Of a stretch of DNA of 64,000 nt, positions 1 through 8,361 are shown piece by piece. The notes under the pieces were generated by a model. That model did no database searches. It was not told the DNA's origin and saw only the letters and a list, made by a program, of their open reading frames with translations. Origin of the DNA: Deltaproteobacteria bacterium. Lineage in GTDB: Bacteria > Myxococcota > UBA727 > VGSZ01. The position numbers were made by a program, and so were the translations under genes. Numbering within the stretch: the first letter of the stretch is position 1; each line of letters starts with the position of its first letter. The stretch covers positions 73,937-137,936 of the forward strand of contig JACOUT010000012.1 of NCBI GenBank assembly GCA_016177705.1, read 5' to 3'.

Positions 1-205
1 CGGCGCCGATCATGACGACGACGCCGCGCCAGGTCTTGTTGTCGCCGAAGACGCGTCGGCCGCGCAGGCTGCGGCCGCCGTCGAGGGGACGTGCCAGCGC
101 CGGCAGCCAGCGCTGCTTGACCACCACCATGTGAAAGACGCCCGAGCAGATCACGGGCACGGCGAGCCAGACCATCTGCAGCGCCAACGCGCCGAGACCG
201 CTCAT
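1..205 (-). CDS. CDP-archaeol synthase-like (CarS/DUF46) integral membrane protein, partial
   Basis: The gene starts at ATG 205 and runs off the left edge, so only about 68 N-terminal residues are visible. They show a hydrophobic first span (residues about 3-28), then the basic stretch LRGRRVFGDNKTWRG. A GDNKTWRG-type motif is the hallmark of CarS, the CTP:2,3-di-O-geranylgeranylglycerol-1-P cytidylyltransferase of archaea, and of bacterial homologues of unknown substrate. CDP-lipid formation at the inner membrane is therefore the family-based prediction; the substrate here is not known. The ATG overlaps the stop of the acyl carrier protein gene (ATGA, 202-205), so the two are translationally coupled. 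A UbiA-family prenyltransferase and psd nearby add to the resemblance to archaeal-type phospholipid assembly. Confidence 0.7.
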   Translation of the reverse strand, partial: MSGLGALALQMVWLAVPVICSGVFHMVVVKQRWLPALARPLDGGRSLRGRRVFGDNKTWRGVVVMIGA

Positions 206-465
206 GACGTCCCCGCTGGTGCGCGGCGCGCGGCGATGCACCGCGCCACGTCCCCGACGGTGCGGAAACGCCGGAGGTCCGTCTCGTCGAGCGCCACGCC
301 AAAGCGCTCGCTGGCGTCGTCGAGCAACTCCACGGCGCGCACCGAATCGATGCCGTAGCCGACCAGCAGCCCCTCCGGGCGCACCTCGTCGACGCCACAG
401 CCGGCCGCGGCCGCCACCAGCGCACGCACCTCGGCGAGCAGCGGGGTTTCCGCGGGATCAGCCAT
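202..465 (-). CDS. Free-standing acyl carrier protein (phosphopantetheine-binding)
   Basis: The product has 87 residues, the usual size for a discrete carrier protein. The motif GYGIDSVRAVELL carries the GxDS serine (Ser41) that would accept 4'-phosphopantetheine. The N-terminal half is acidic, as in other carriers. A TTG codon precedes the ATG at 465; the ATG is preferred. Its first 8 nt overlap the end of the MMPL gene, and its stop overlaps the start of the CarS-like gene. No ketosynthase or fabD-type gene is nearby, so this is unlikely to be the fatty-acid-synthase ACP. The fatty acyl-AMP ligase at 8361-10028 is the obvious candidate to load it. Confidence 0.85.
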   Translation of the reverse strand: MADPAETPLLAEVRALVAAAAGCGVDEVRPEGLLVGYGIDSVRAVELLDDASERFGVALDETDLRRFRTVGDVARCIAARRAPAGTS

Positions 466-2773
466 CAAGCTGTCCCATGCGACGTTTTTGCTTTTCTCGA
501 ACCGATAGCGCCAACACCGCGGCCGGGAACAAGACCAGCTCAGCCACCAGGCCGATGGCGAGGGAGCCGGCGAGCAGTTGGCCCATCAGGTAGGTGGCCT
601 TGAACTGCGAGACCACCAGCGACGCGAAGGCGAGCGTGAGCACCAGCGCCGTCTGCACGATGGCCGGACCGCGCTCGCGCGACGCGGCCAGCATGGCATC
701 GGCGAAGCTGGTGCCCGCGCGGCGGCGGCGTTGGATGTCGAGGTGCAGGTGGATGGTGTCGTCGACTACCAGGCCGGTGGCGACCGAGAACACCAGCACC
801 AAGGTCGGCGTGATCGGCTGCCCAGCGGCGGCGAGCGCACCGAGCAGCGCCAGCAACGGCAGCACGTTCGGCAGCATGCCGAGCAACGCCCAGCCGACCG
901 AGCGGAAGTGGATCAAGAGCACCAGGAAGATCAGGAGCGTCGACAGGCCGAGGCTCTGCAAGAAGCCCGTTACCAGCCGGTCGAAGGTGCGTTGCGCCAA
1001 CACCACCGTCCCCGTGACGACGGCGTGGGCGCCCGGCGGCGGGCGCGCGCGCAGCTCGGTGTCGAGCCACTCGAGCAGCTCGCCGGTGGGCGCCGAGCCG
1101 GCGTCGCGCACGAACAACAGCACCTGCGCGCGCGCGCGCGTCGGGTCGAGCACGGCGCGCAGCGGCCCCGGACGGTCGCCCGTCACCGAGGCGAGCAGGC
1201 CGTCGACGAGCTGGGCGTCCACCAGGTCGGCGAAGGCGCCCTCGCTCGACTCGCCGGGGAACGCCGCGTCAAAGGCATGCGCGGCGAAGTCGCGCGGCGA
1301 CAGGCTGCCGGTGACGCGCACATCGCGAACCGCGCGCTCCTGCAGGCCCGCCATCCACGCGCGCAGCTCGCGGGTCAAGAGCGTGCGCGCGCGGCCGTCG
1401 TCGGCCTCGAGCAGCACGTTGAGCTGGAACATGGCGAAGCCCTGATCCTCGGCGCGCTTGATGTCGCGCATCAAGGCGTGCTCGTCGCGCTCGTCGATCA
1501 TCTTGCTGTCGACGCGCAGGGTGAACAGCGGCGGGATCGACGCCGCCAGCGCGAGCGCGGCGCACAGCGTGAGCGCGCGCGGGTATTTCTGGGCGAGCGC
1601 CAACATGCCGTGCACCAGGCCGGCCAGGCGCTTGGACTCGGCGAAACCGTCCTTGAGACGCGCGTGTGGCGTCAAGGCCAGGAAGGCCGGCACGAACAGC
1701 ATGGTGGTGAGCCAGGTGAGCAGCACCGACGCGCCCGCGATGACGCCGAAGTCGACGACGATGCCGATGCGCGTCACCACCACGGCGAAGAAGCCGATGG
1801 CGGTGGACACGGCCGTGCCCAGGCAGGGGAGCGCGAGGTGCGAGAACGCGCCGGCGACGGCGTCGGGCCACTGCTCACCGGCGAGACGTCGGCGCCGCGC
1901 CTCGGTCAGCAGGTGGGCCGAGTCGGAGATGCCGACGACGAGCAAGAGCACGGGCACGATGGAGGTGAGCGCCGTCAGCGGACGGCCGGCCAGGTGCAGG
2001 CCGACGAGGGAGGCCAGGTACGCCGGCACGATGGCGAGAATGACGGCCAAGGTCTGCCAGGCGCTGCGGTAGAACGCGTACAAGAGCGCGAAGCACACCA
2101 CGATGGCGACGGTGACGAACACGCCTTGGTCCTGCTGCAGCATCACCAGGTAGCGCGCGCGCAGGATGGGCAGGCCCGAGAGCGACAGCCGGGCGCCGTC
2201 GGGGTCGAGCCGCGCCAGGCCCTCGGTGATGAGACCGTTCGCGGCGGCGCGGCCCGCCTCGGTGTTTTTCGTCGCCGGCACCGTGCCGAGCACGGTGAAG
2301 GTGCGCAGGCTCTCGTCGAGCACCAGGCCGCGGTAGAGCGCGTCGCCCTTCACGGGCGCGAGCGCGGCCGCCAGTGCCTCCTTGCTGCTCTTGTCGACGA
2401 GCAGCGGGCCCTCTTTTGCGACGCCCGCCGTGTCGACCACCAGGCGCGTGCTGGTGCCGACGTGCACGACGTCAGTGAGGCCGGCGGCGCCAAAAAGCCC
2501 CGCGACCTGCTCGAGCACCGCCAGCTCCGCGGGGTCGAGGCCGTCCTCGCCCGCGTCGAGGAAAGCGGCCACGCGCGCGTCCTCCTCGGGGAACGATTGC
2601 TTGAAGCGCTCGTAGGGCGCCCGCACCTCGGGATCGCGCGGGAAGAACTGCTCGACCGCGAAGTCGGGCTTGACCTGGAGCGCGAACGGCAACGACGCGA
2701 GTGACACGGCGAGCCAGGCGCCGATCACGACGGCACGATGCGTCACCACCCAGGAGAAGAAGCGCGCGATCAC
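458..2773 (-). CDS. MMPL/RND-superfamily exporter (HpnN-like)
   Basis: The 771-residue product has two repeated halves, each with one membrane span, a large periplasmic domain and a bundle of spans: the RND fold seen in MMPL and hopanoid-associated HpnN transporters. Conserved span signatures are visible as VGISDSAHLL in the first half and TGLVVDDTIHLHL in the second, where the Asp residues would serve proton coupling. Such proteins move lipids or lipid-linked products out of the inner membrane. The start is GTG 2773, because the downstream-reading GTGA overlaps the stop of the UbiA gene and the protein then begins with a normal first span. The ACP, UbiA and CarS-like neighbours suggest that the cargo is made by this locus; this is inference. 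Confidence 0.85.
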   Translation of the reverse strand: MIARFFSWVVTHRAVVIGAWLAVSLASLPFALQVKPDFAVEQFFPRDPEVRAPYERFKQSFPEEDARVAAFLDAGEDGLDPAELAVLEQVAGLFGAAGLTDVVHVGTSTRLVVDTAGVAKEGPLLVDKSSKEALAAALAPVKGDALYRGLVLDESLRTFTVLGTVPATKNTEAGRAAANGLITEGLARLDPDGARLSLSGLPILRARYLVMLQQDQGVFVTVAIVVCFALLYAFYRSAWQTLAVILAIVPAYLASLVGLHLAGRPLTALTSIVPVLLLVVGISDSAHLLTEARRRRLAGEQWPDAVAGAFSHLALPCLGTAVSTAIGFFAVVVTRIGIVVDFGVIAGASVLLTWLTTMLFVPAFLALTPHARLKDGFAESKRLAGLVHGMLALAQKYPRALTLCAALALAASIPPLFTLRVDSKMIDERDEHALMRDIKRAEDQGFAMFQLNVLLEADDGRARTLLTRELRAWMAGLQERAVRDVRVTGSLSPRDFAAHAFDAAFPGESSEGAFADLVDAQLVDGLLASVTGDRPGPLRAVLDPTRARAQVLLFVRDAGSAPTGELLEWLDTELRARPPPGAHAVVTGTVVLAQRTFDRLVTGFLQSLGLSTLLIFLVLLIHFRSVGWALLGMLPNVLPLLALLGALAAAGQPITPTLVLVFSVATGLVVDDTIHLHLDIQRRRRAGTSFADAMLAASRERGPAIVQTALVLTLAFASLVVSQFKATYLMGQLLAGSLAIGLVAELVLFPAAVLALSVREKQKRRMGQLDG

Positions 2774-3741
2774 CCGAGGGCCTCGAGGCGCACGCCATGG
2801 GCGATGCCGAGCGCCACCGGCAGCCCCGCCGTGGCGACGAGCGCGAACACCTCGGCGAGCGGGCGCAGGCGCGCGCTCTTGGTGCTCGGGCGCCACGCGT
2901 AGCGAAGCGCACCCAAGACCAAGAGCCCGGCCGAGGCGCTCGCCACCGCGAGGTACGCCTGGTGCACGCCGGTGGCGAGGCCGAGCAAGACGAGCGCAGC
3001 CAGCGAGACGGTGATGCAGCCGATCAGGAGCGCGGCGCCGCCGCGCACGCCGAGGCGTTTGCTGTAGGTCTCGTAGGCGGTCTCGTCGGCGGGCGCGCGC
3101 AGCTTGCGCGAGACCTCCCAGGCGCCGATGGGGAACCACGACGACACGATCAGGGCCGCGAGCACGGGCGGCTCGACGACGCTGCGCGCCAAGGCCGCCA
3201 CCAGCGCCGCGCCGACCACGCCCCCGATCGGGTTGTGCGTCAGGAAGGCGAGCAGTAGGTCGCGCTGGATGCGCGGCCAGAAGAACCAGCGCGAGCTGAG
3301 CCAGACGGCGGCGAACAGCGCCGCGCAGGCGAGCCCGGTCCACACCGAGAACGACGAGGTGGCAGCTGCGCCGGCCGCGCCGACGACGAACGTCACCAGC
3401 GCCAGGTTTTTCACCAGCACCAGATCGCCGCGCTCGATGGCGCCGGTGGCGATGGGTCGCGTGCGAAAGGTCTCGTCGCCGCTCGCTGCCAGCCGCAGGT
3501 CGGTCTCGACATCCTTCAGCTCGTCGTAGCCACGCATCAACAGCGAGGTGCCGGCTGCGAGCAGGAATGCGAACAGCTCGCGAACGCCGACGACGAGGGC
3601 GCCGGCGCCGGACGCCGCCTGGGCCGCGAACGACAGCGAGACCACCAGCGCGGCCGCACCCGCCAGGTTGGGCGCGAGCGGCCAGCGGTCGCCGAAGAAC
3701 GCGCGCAGCCGCGCCGCGCGGGAGCCTGGGGACGTCGTCAC
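2770..3741 (-). CDS. UbiA-family prenyltransferase
   Basis: The product has 323 residues with about eight or nine membrane spans. The first Asp-rich motif of UbiA enzymes appears as YDELKDVETD (roughly residues 70-80). The second is replaced by a segment WEVSRKLRAPADE followed by TYSKRLG, which places it in a UbiA subgroup distinct from classical UbiA, MenA or COQ2. UbiA enzymes transfer a prenyl group from a prenyl diphosphate to an aromatic ring, a glycerol phosphate (the archaeal DGGGP synthase) or a sugar phosphate. The acceptor here cannot be read from the sequence. The GTG start has a strong GGGAGG ribosome site 4 nt upstream. It is the first gene of the UbiA-MMPL-ACP-CarS operon. Confidence 0.75.
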   Translation of the reverse strand: MTTSPGSRAARLRAFFGDRWPLAPNLAGAAALVVSLSFAAQAASGAGALVVGVRELFAFLLAAGTSLLMRGYDELKDVETDLRLAASGDETFRTRPIATGAIERGDLVLVKNLALVTFVVGAAGAAATSSFSVWTGLACAALFAAVWLSSRWFFWPRIQRDLLLAFLTHNPIGGVVGAALVAALARSVVEPPVLAALIVSSWFPIGAWEVSRKLRAPADETAYETYSKRLGVRGGAALLIGCITVSLAALVLLGLATGVHQAYLAVASASAGLLVLGALRYAWRPSTKSARLRPLAEVFALVATAGLPVALGIAHGVRLEALG

Positions 3742-3766
3742 GACGCCTCCCGGGCCGGCCTTTTGC

Positions 3767-3772
3767 TAGCGT
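3767..3772 (+). promoter_or_regulatory. Candidate -10 box (TAGCGT) for leaderless psd
   Basis: TAGCGT lies 7 nt before the GTG of psd in the 38-bp gap between the divergent UbiA and psd genes. No Shine-Dalgarno sequence precedes psd, so transcription would begin at or next to the start codon. Confidence 0.3.
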
Positions 3773-3779
3773 GCGCGGC

Positions 3780-4691
3780 GTGAGCACCGAGGAGCCAGTG
3801 CAGGTGGTGGATCGCGCGAGCGGCGCGCTCGTTGCCGAGCGGGTCTTTGGCGAGGCCGCGCTGCGCCGCATCTACGGCGCGGGCCTCGCGGGGGTCGTGC
3901 TGCGGCGCGTGCTGCCCCACCCGCTGGTGAGCGCGCTCTACGGACGGCTGCAGCGCTTGGCCCTGTCGCGTCACCGCATCGATCGCTTCGTGGCCGACCT
4001 CGGCATCGACGCCAACGAGGCCGAGCTGCCGCTTTCTCGCTACCGGAGCCTGGACGCGTTCTTCGCGCGCCGCCTGCGGCCCGACGCGCGCCCCGTCGAC
4101 CAAGCGCCCGAGCATCTGTGCGCGCCGGCCGACGGCCGTGCGCTCGCGTTTCACGACGTCGCCGGCCCGCTGCCCATCAAGGGTCGCCGCGTGGAGCTGG
4201 CGGATCTGCTCGGCGAGCCGTCGCCGTTCGCGCGCGCCGCCGTGCTGGTGGTGCGCCTCGCGCCCGCCGACTACCACCGCTTCCACGCGCCGTGTGCGGG
4301 CACGCTGTCGACGACGCGAACGCTCGGCGGCCCGCTGCACTCGGTGCACCCCATCGCGCTCGCGGCCGGCGCGCCCGCCTTCGCCAACCGCCGCCAGGTC
4401 ACCTGCCTGTCGGCCAGCGCGTTTGGCGCCGTCATGCTCGTCGAGGTGGGCGCGCTCTTGGTCGGCGCCATCGAGCGCACGCGCGCGCCCGGGCCGGTCG
4501 ACAAGGGCGAGGAGCTCGGCACCTTCCACTTCGGCGGCTCCACCGTGGTGGTGGTGGCGGACGCCGCGAGGCTCACGCTCGACCAGGATCTGCTCGACAA
4601 CAGCGAACGCGGCCTCGAGACCCTGGTGCGCATGGGGACGCGGGTGGGCCGTCACGTCGACCGCCCGACCGGCGAGGTGTCGCGCCGATAG
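3780..4691 (+). CDS. psd: Phosphatidylserine decarboxylase (pyruvoyl enzyme)
   Basis: The 303-residue product matches the whole Psd proenzyme. ADGR (about residue 119) supplies the conserved Asp, YHRFHAP the His, and FHFGGST near residue 260 is the self-cleavage site (LGST in E. coli), where the Ser becomes the pyruvoyl group. The enzyme makes phosphatidylethanolamine from phosphatidylserine at the inner membrane; archaeal-type homologues act on archaetidylserine. GTG 3780 was chosen because family similarity begins soon after it and no start with a ribosome site exists upstream in the gap. Its last 40 nt overlap the 3' end of the convergent GNAT gene. Unusually, it sits next to UbiA and CarS-like genes and not beside pssA. 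Confidence 0.88.
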   Translation: MSTEEPVQVVDRASGALVAERVFGEAALRRIYGAGLAGVVLRRVLPHPLVSALYGRLQRLALSRHRIDRFVADLGIDANEAELPLSRYRSLDAFFARRLRPDARPVDQAPEHLCAPADGRALAFHDVAGPLPIKGRRVELADLLGEPSPFARAAVLVVRLAPADYHRFHAPCAGTLSTTRTLGGPLHSVHPIALAAGAPAFANRRQVTCLSASAFGAVMLVEVGALLVGAIERTRAPGPVDKGEELGTFHFGGSTVVVVADAARLTLDQDLLDNSERGLETLVRMGTRVGRHVDRPTGEVSRR

Positions 4692-5695
4692 AGCGCGTAG
4701 CGGCGCGAGGGCTTGCCACCGACCTCGTCATATTTGGTGGAGCCCTCCTTGGCGAGCGCGCCCACCACGCTCTTGAAGGGGCGCTTGCGCAGCTCGGCGA
4801 ACGCGTGCTCCATGACGAGGTGCGCCAGTCCGAGGCCGCGGTACCCGCGCAGGATGCCGAAGCTGTGCATGACGCCGCGCGCGGGCTCCTCGATGCCCAT
4901 GCCGAAGCCGATCGGGTCGGCCTCGCCCTCCTTGTACAAGAGCGCGCCGCGCACGCCGCCCGCGCCCTTGAGCGGCAGGTTCAGGCGCAGGTACTCGTCG
5001 AGGTCGAGGGGCCAGAAGGCGGGCGCGCCCGCATAGCACTCCATGATGATGGGGTAGATGCGCGTCATCTCTTCCTCGAAGTGCGCGCCGTTCATCTCCA
5101 CCGTCGTGAAGCCACGTCGTCGCAGCCGCGCATTCTTCCAGCCCTGCACGCGATGGAACGCGCGGAAGGCGAGCAGCTTCAGACCCTCGAAGTCCCAGGT
5201 GCGCCAGGTGGCGCACGACGAGAAGCCGAGCCGCTCGACCAGCGCCGGATACCAGATCGGGTTGCGCGGCTCGCCGATGAAGGGCGTGCGCTCGTGTCCG
5301 GCGATCTGCAGGCGATAGCCGCCGAGCGCGTGCACCTGGATCGGCCCCTCGACGTGCGTGACGCCCTTGCCGCGCAGCCAGCCGAGCCCGGCGTCGAACA
5401 GGGCGATTACGGTCGCTTCGTCGTTGATGCAATCGAAGAAGCCAAAGGTACCGCACGGCGCGCGGCGATCGATAGCAGCCACCAGCGCGCCCACCGGCTG
5501 CTCGCCGCGCAACGCCACGAACGGCTGCGCCTCGCCGTGGCGCCGCCACGGCGCGTCGGGCGCGAGTTGAAAGCCGGTCAGCTCCGGCGGCGGCGCGGGC
5601 GCGAGCGGGTCGTTGCCCCTCACGGCCGACGCGGCGCCAAGGAACGCCAGGAAGGTCTGCTCGCCGGGCGAGGCCGGCACCACCGTGACGCTCAC
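4652..5695 (-). CDS. GNAT-fold N-acyl/acetyltransferase-like protein
   Basis: The 347-residue product has a C-terminal GNAT signature, RGYRGLGLAHLVMEHAF (motif A, the acyl-CoA pyrophosphate loop). It also has a central block, FGFFDCINDEATVIALF, followed by a GP dipeptide, typical of a family of 350-400-residue GNAT-like proteins of mostly unknown substrate. No signal peptide or membrane span is evident. Start GTG 5695 overlaps the stop of the dikinase gene (GTGA), so it is the third gene of the FAAL-dikinase-GNAT operon. With an acyl-AMP ligase and an ACP nearby, transfer of a fatty acyl chain to an amine is a reasonable hypothesis (bacterial ceramide synthases are GNAT-like), but simple acetyl transfer is equally possible. 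Confidence 0.65.
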   Translation of the reverse strand: MSVTVVPASPGEQTFLAFLGAASAVRGNDPLAPAPPPELTGFQLAPDAPWRRHGEAQPFVALRGEQPVGALVAAIDRRAPCGTFGFFDCINDEATVIALFDAGLGWLRGKGVTHVEGPIQVHALGGYRLQIAGHERTPFIGEPRNPIWYPALVERLGFSSCATWRTWDFEGLKLLAFRAFHRVQGWKNARLRRRGFTTVEMNGAHFEEEMTRIYPIIMECYAGAPAFWPLDLDEYLRLNLPLKGAGGVRGALLYKEGEADPIGFGMGIEEPARGVMHSFGILRGYRGLGLAHLVMEHAFAELRKRPFKSVVGALAKEGSTKYDEVGGKPSRRYALYRRDTSPVGRST

Positions 5696-8361
5696 GCGAC
5701 CTCCCGGGTCTGCTGCTGCTCGCCGATGATGCGCACGGTGCCGCTGCTGCCGTCCACCTCGACGAGCGCGCCGTCGGGGATGCGCTCGGTGGCGTTCGGC
5801 ACGTTGACCACCGTGGGCACGCCCAGCTCGCGGCCGATGATGGCGGTGTGCGACAAGAGCGACCCCTTCTCGGCGACCAGCGCAGCGGCGGGCGCCAAAA
5901 GGAACACCCAGCCGGGGTCGGTGGTCTCGGCGATCAAGACGAGGCCGGCGGTGTCCGGCGCGGCGCGCGGGTCGCGCACCACCAGCGCGCGCCCGCGGGC
6001 CACGCCGCTGGCGCAGCCGATGCCGCGCAGCTCGCCGTCGTCGGTGGGCGGCGCCGGGGTGCGCTGGGGGATCGGGTGGGCCGCGACGATGCCGCGCGTG
6101 GCGAAGCGCTCGCGCGGCCGCTCGCTCGCCCACGCCGCCAGGCGCGCGCGACGCGACGCCGCCAGCTCGGCGAGGTCGTCCGGCGCGCCGCAGCCCTTGA
6201 TGGCCTGCAACACCTCGTCGGTCTCGAGGAAGAAGACGTCGTCGGCAGCCGGGAGAACGCGATCGGCAGCCAGGCGCCGGCCGAGCTCGACGAACAGGTG
6301 CCGGATGCCGCCGAAGCCGCGTGTGCGCCGCAGGCGCGACGCCTCGCGCCAGCGCACCGAGCGACGCGCCAGCACCAGCGACAGCGCGGTCAACGCGCGG
6401 CGCAGCGGGTGGCCCGACAGCGCCGCGCGCGCCGCACGTTCAGCCTCGGCGCGGCGACCGCCCGGGCGCGCGGCGAGCGCGCTGACGTCGTGGGCGCGCG
6501 CGGCGAGCAAGAGCCGCACGAACGGCCGCGGCTCCTCACGAAAGGTCGGGCTCTCGAGCTTCAGCTCCTCGGCGCGACGGTCCCCGTACTGTCGCAGCCA
6601 GTCCTCGAGGTGCGCCAGGAAGGTGCGCTCGCCCTCGTCGTCCGCGCGCGGGGGGAACGGCCCGCCCTCGACGGCCGCCGCCAGCTTCTCGACCATGCCC
6701 GAAGGCACCTCGGCGGCGAGCGCGCGCAGCGCGGTCAAGGGGCGCGTGCTCTCGAGCTCGCCGTCGGCGGCGAGCAGGCCCGGCAGCACGTCGGGGCCGG
6801 CGCCGACCTTGGCGAGCTGCCCCTTGGCGAGCGCGGTGAACAGGAAGGCGACGCCGTCGTTCAGGAAGGTCACCTCCCAGCCGTCGAGCAGCGAGGCGTT
6901 CATGCCGCGGTACAGCTCGATGAGCGCGTGCGCGTCGAGCTTCGCCAGGTCGGCCGCCATCACAGCCGCGTGCGCGCGGTCGAAGCGGCGGACGAAACGG
7001 CGGTGCTCGACGTCGAGCCAGAGGATGTGGCCGAGGAAGTACAGCGCGGTGCGGGCAGTGCCGAGCAGGCCCGAGGTGCGCTCGCGGCTGTGCTCGCGCG
7101 CCTTCGACGAGACGCCGATCATCTGCTCCCACGCCTTCAGGTAGGGCTCGACACCGGGGATCAAGCGCAGCACGCGTACCCAGCTCGCGGTGTTGTAGTA
7201 GACGCGGCCCTGCACGTAGCCGATCAGCGAGCGGAAGGCGGCGTCCTCGTCGAGCAGCGTCTGGTGCGGCACGCCGAGCCGCCGCAGCGTGTTGCGGAAC
7301 ACATGCTGGTAGCTCTCGCGCGCCTGCGAGAAGGTGAGCGGGCCGGTGATGCCGGGGAAGCTCTCGACCACGTTGGCGCGATCGAAGAAGGCGGCGCCGC
7401 CGGCCGGCAGCGTGGTGATGGGCCGTGCTTGCAGTGCGTGCAGCGCGCCCTGCTGGTCGAACGCCCACTCGACGTCGACGGCGCGACCGCGGTCGGCGGC
7501 CACCGCGTCGACCAGCGCCAACACACGGGCACGCGCGTCATCGTCGAGCACGGGGAGCCCGCGCTCGGCCACCGGCACGTCCTCGGTGCGGTCGGCCCCA
7601 CGCTCGTCGAGCACGACGCGCCGCCGCTTGTCGCCGATGGTGGCCTGCCAGCTCGCGGCGCCGCGCTGGAAGACCCACGTGTCGACGTCGGCTCGGCCCT
7701 GCACCACCGTCTCGCCGAGGCCGAGGCAGGCCACGATGACCGCCTCGTCGAGCGCGCCATCGGGGCGCGCCGAGAACGCGACACCGGCCGCGCGCGCGCG
7801 CACCAGGCGCTGCACCACCACGGCGACCGCGATGGCCTCGACGGCGAGGCTGGCCTCCGCCACGTACGTCAGGCAGCCGGGCGAGAACAGCGACGACCAG
7901 CAGCGCCGCACCGCCTGCGCCACCTCGTCGGGCGCCACGCCGATCTCGGTCGAGAGCTGGCCGGCGAACGAGCGCGAGGCCGAGTCCTCGACGTTGGCGG
8001 ACGAGCGCACCGCCACGGCGCCGGCACGGTTGTCGCCGACGCCGCCAGCGAACGTGGCGGCGCGCGCCGTCAGCTCCTCACTCAAGCCGTTGGGCAGCGG
8101 CACCTGGCGTGCCTGCGCGATCAGCGACGCCGACGCGCGCTCGAGCCCGAGCCGGTCACGCACGCGCGCGAGTTGGACCGCGCGGCGCGCCTCGTCGAGC
8201 AGCGGCGCGGCGCACGCGGTAAAGACGTCGGCCGGCACCACGAAGAAGTCCGGCACCGCGGCACCCGTCGACGACGCCAGGCGCGTCAGCGCGCGCAGGC
8301 CCGCCCCTTTGCCGCCCAAGCGCGGCACGTCGGCGTCGGCGCAGGTGGCGTCGAGCAGCAT
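5692..8361 (-). CDS. Dikinase-type phosphotransferase (PEP synthase/rifampin phosphotransferase-like), copy 1
   Basis: The 889-residue product starts with a PPDK-type ATP-binding region: GGKGAGL near residue 16, AVRSSANVEDSASRSFAGQ near 120-140, and LHALQARPIT near 345. A 400-residue helical middle region of unknown role follows. The protein ends in a swivelling His domain with GSLLSHTAIIGRELGVP, whose His would carry the phosphoryl group. The PEP/pyruvate barrel of true PEP synthase is absent. This order (ATP domain, substrate domain, His domain) is that of rifampin phosphotransferase, which uses ATP to phosphorylate a small molecule and releases AMP and Pi. The start ATG 8361 shares one base with the FAAL stop (TGATG). 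The acceptor is unknown; a lipid or alcohol is likely from context. Confidence 0.75.
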   Translation of the reverse strand: MLLDATCADADVPRLGGKGAGLRALTRLASSTGAAVPDFFVVPADVFTACAAPLLDEARRAVQLARVRDRLGLERASASLIAQARQVPLPNGLSEELTARAATFAGGVGDNRAGAVAVRSSANVEDSASRSFAGQLSTEIGVAPDEVAQAVRRCWSSLFSPGCLTYVAEASLAVEAIAVAVVVQRLVRARAAGVAFSARPDGALDEAVIVACLGLGETVVQGRADVDTWVFQRGAASWQATIGDKRRRVVLDERGADRTEDVPVAERGLPVLDDDARARVLALVDAVAADRGRAVDVEWAFDQQGALHALQARPITTLPAGGAAFFDRANVVESFPGITGPLTFSQARESYQHVFRNTLRRLGVPHQTLLDEDAAFRSLIGYVQGRVYYNTASWVRVLRLIPGVEPYLKAWEQMIGVSSKAREHSRERTSGLLGTARTALYFLGHILWLDVEHRRFVRRFDRAHAAVMAADLAKLDAHALIELYRGMNASLLDGWEVTFLNDGVAFLFTALAKGQLAKVGAGPDVLPGLLAADGELESTRPLTALRALAAEVPSGMVEKLAAAVEGGPFPPRADDEGERTFLAHLEDWLRQYGDRRAEELKLESPTFREEPRPFVRLLLAARAHDVSALAARPGGRRAEAERAARAALSGHPLRRALTALSLVLARRSVRWREASRLRRTRGFGGIRHLFVELGRRLAADRVLPAADDVFFLETDEVLQAIKGCGAPDDLAELAASRRARLAAWASERPRERFATRGIVAAHPIPQRTPAPPTDDGELRGIGCASGVARGRALVVRDPRAAPDTAGLVLIAETTDPGWVFLLAPAAALVAEKGSLLSHTAIIGRELGVPTVVNVPNATERIPDGALVEVDGSSGTVRIIGEQQQTREVA

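Noticed and set aside
578..2704. Long open frame (about 700 codons) antisense to the MMPL gene
   Set aside because: Its product is rich in His, Gln, Arg and Glu with no domain, and the other strand encodes a clear MMPL protein. It is a GC-skew shadow.
3752..3767. Sigma-54-like sequence upstream of psd (GGGCCGG-N4-TTGCT)
   Set aside because: Only part of the -24 element matches and initiation would fall at the start codon; the TAGCGT leaderless reading explains the site as well.
4118..7144. 1000-codon plus-strand frame across psd, GNAT and dikinase genes
   Set aside because: It crosses three real genes in shadow frames and changes from Arg-rich to Ser-rich composition; no start signal or family.
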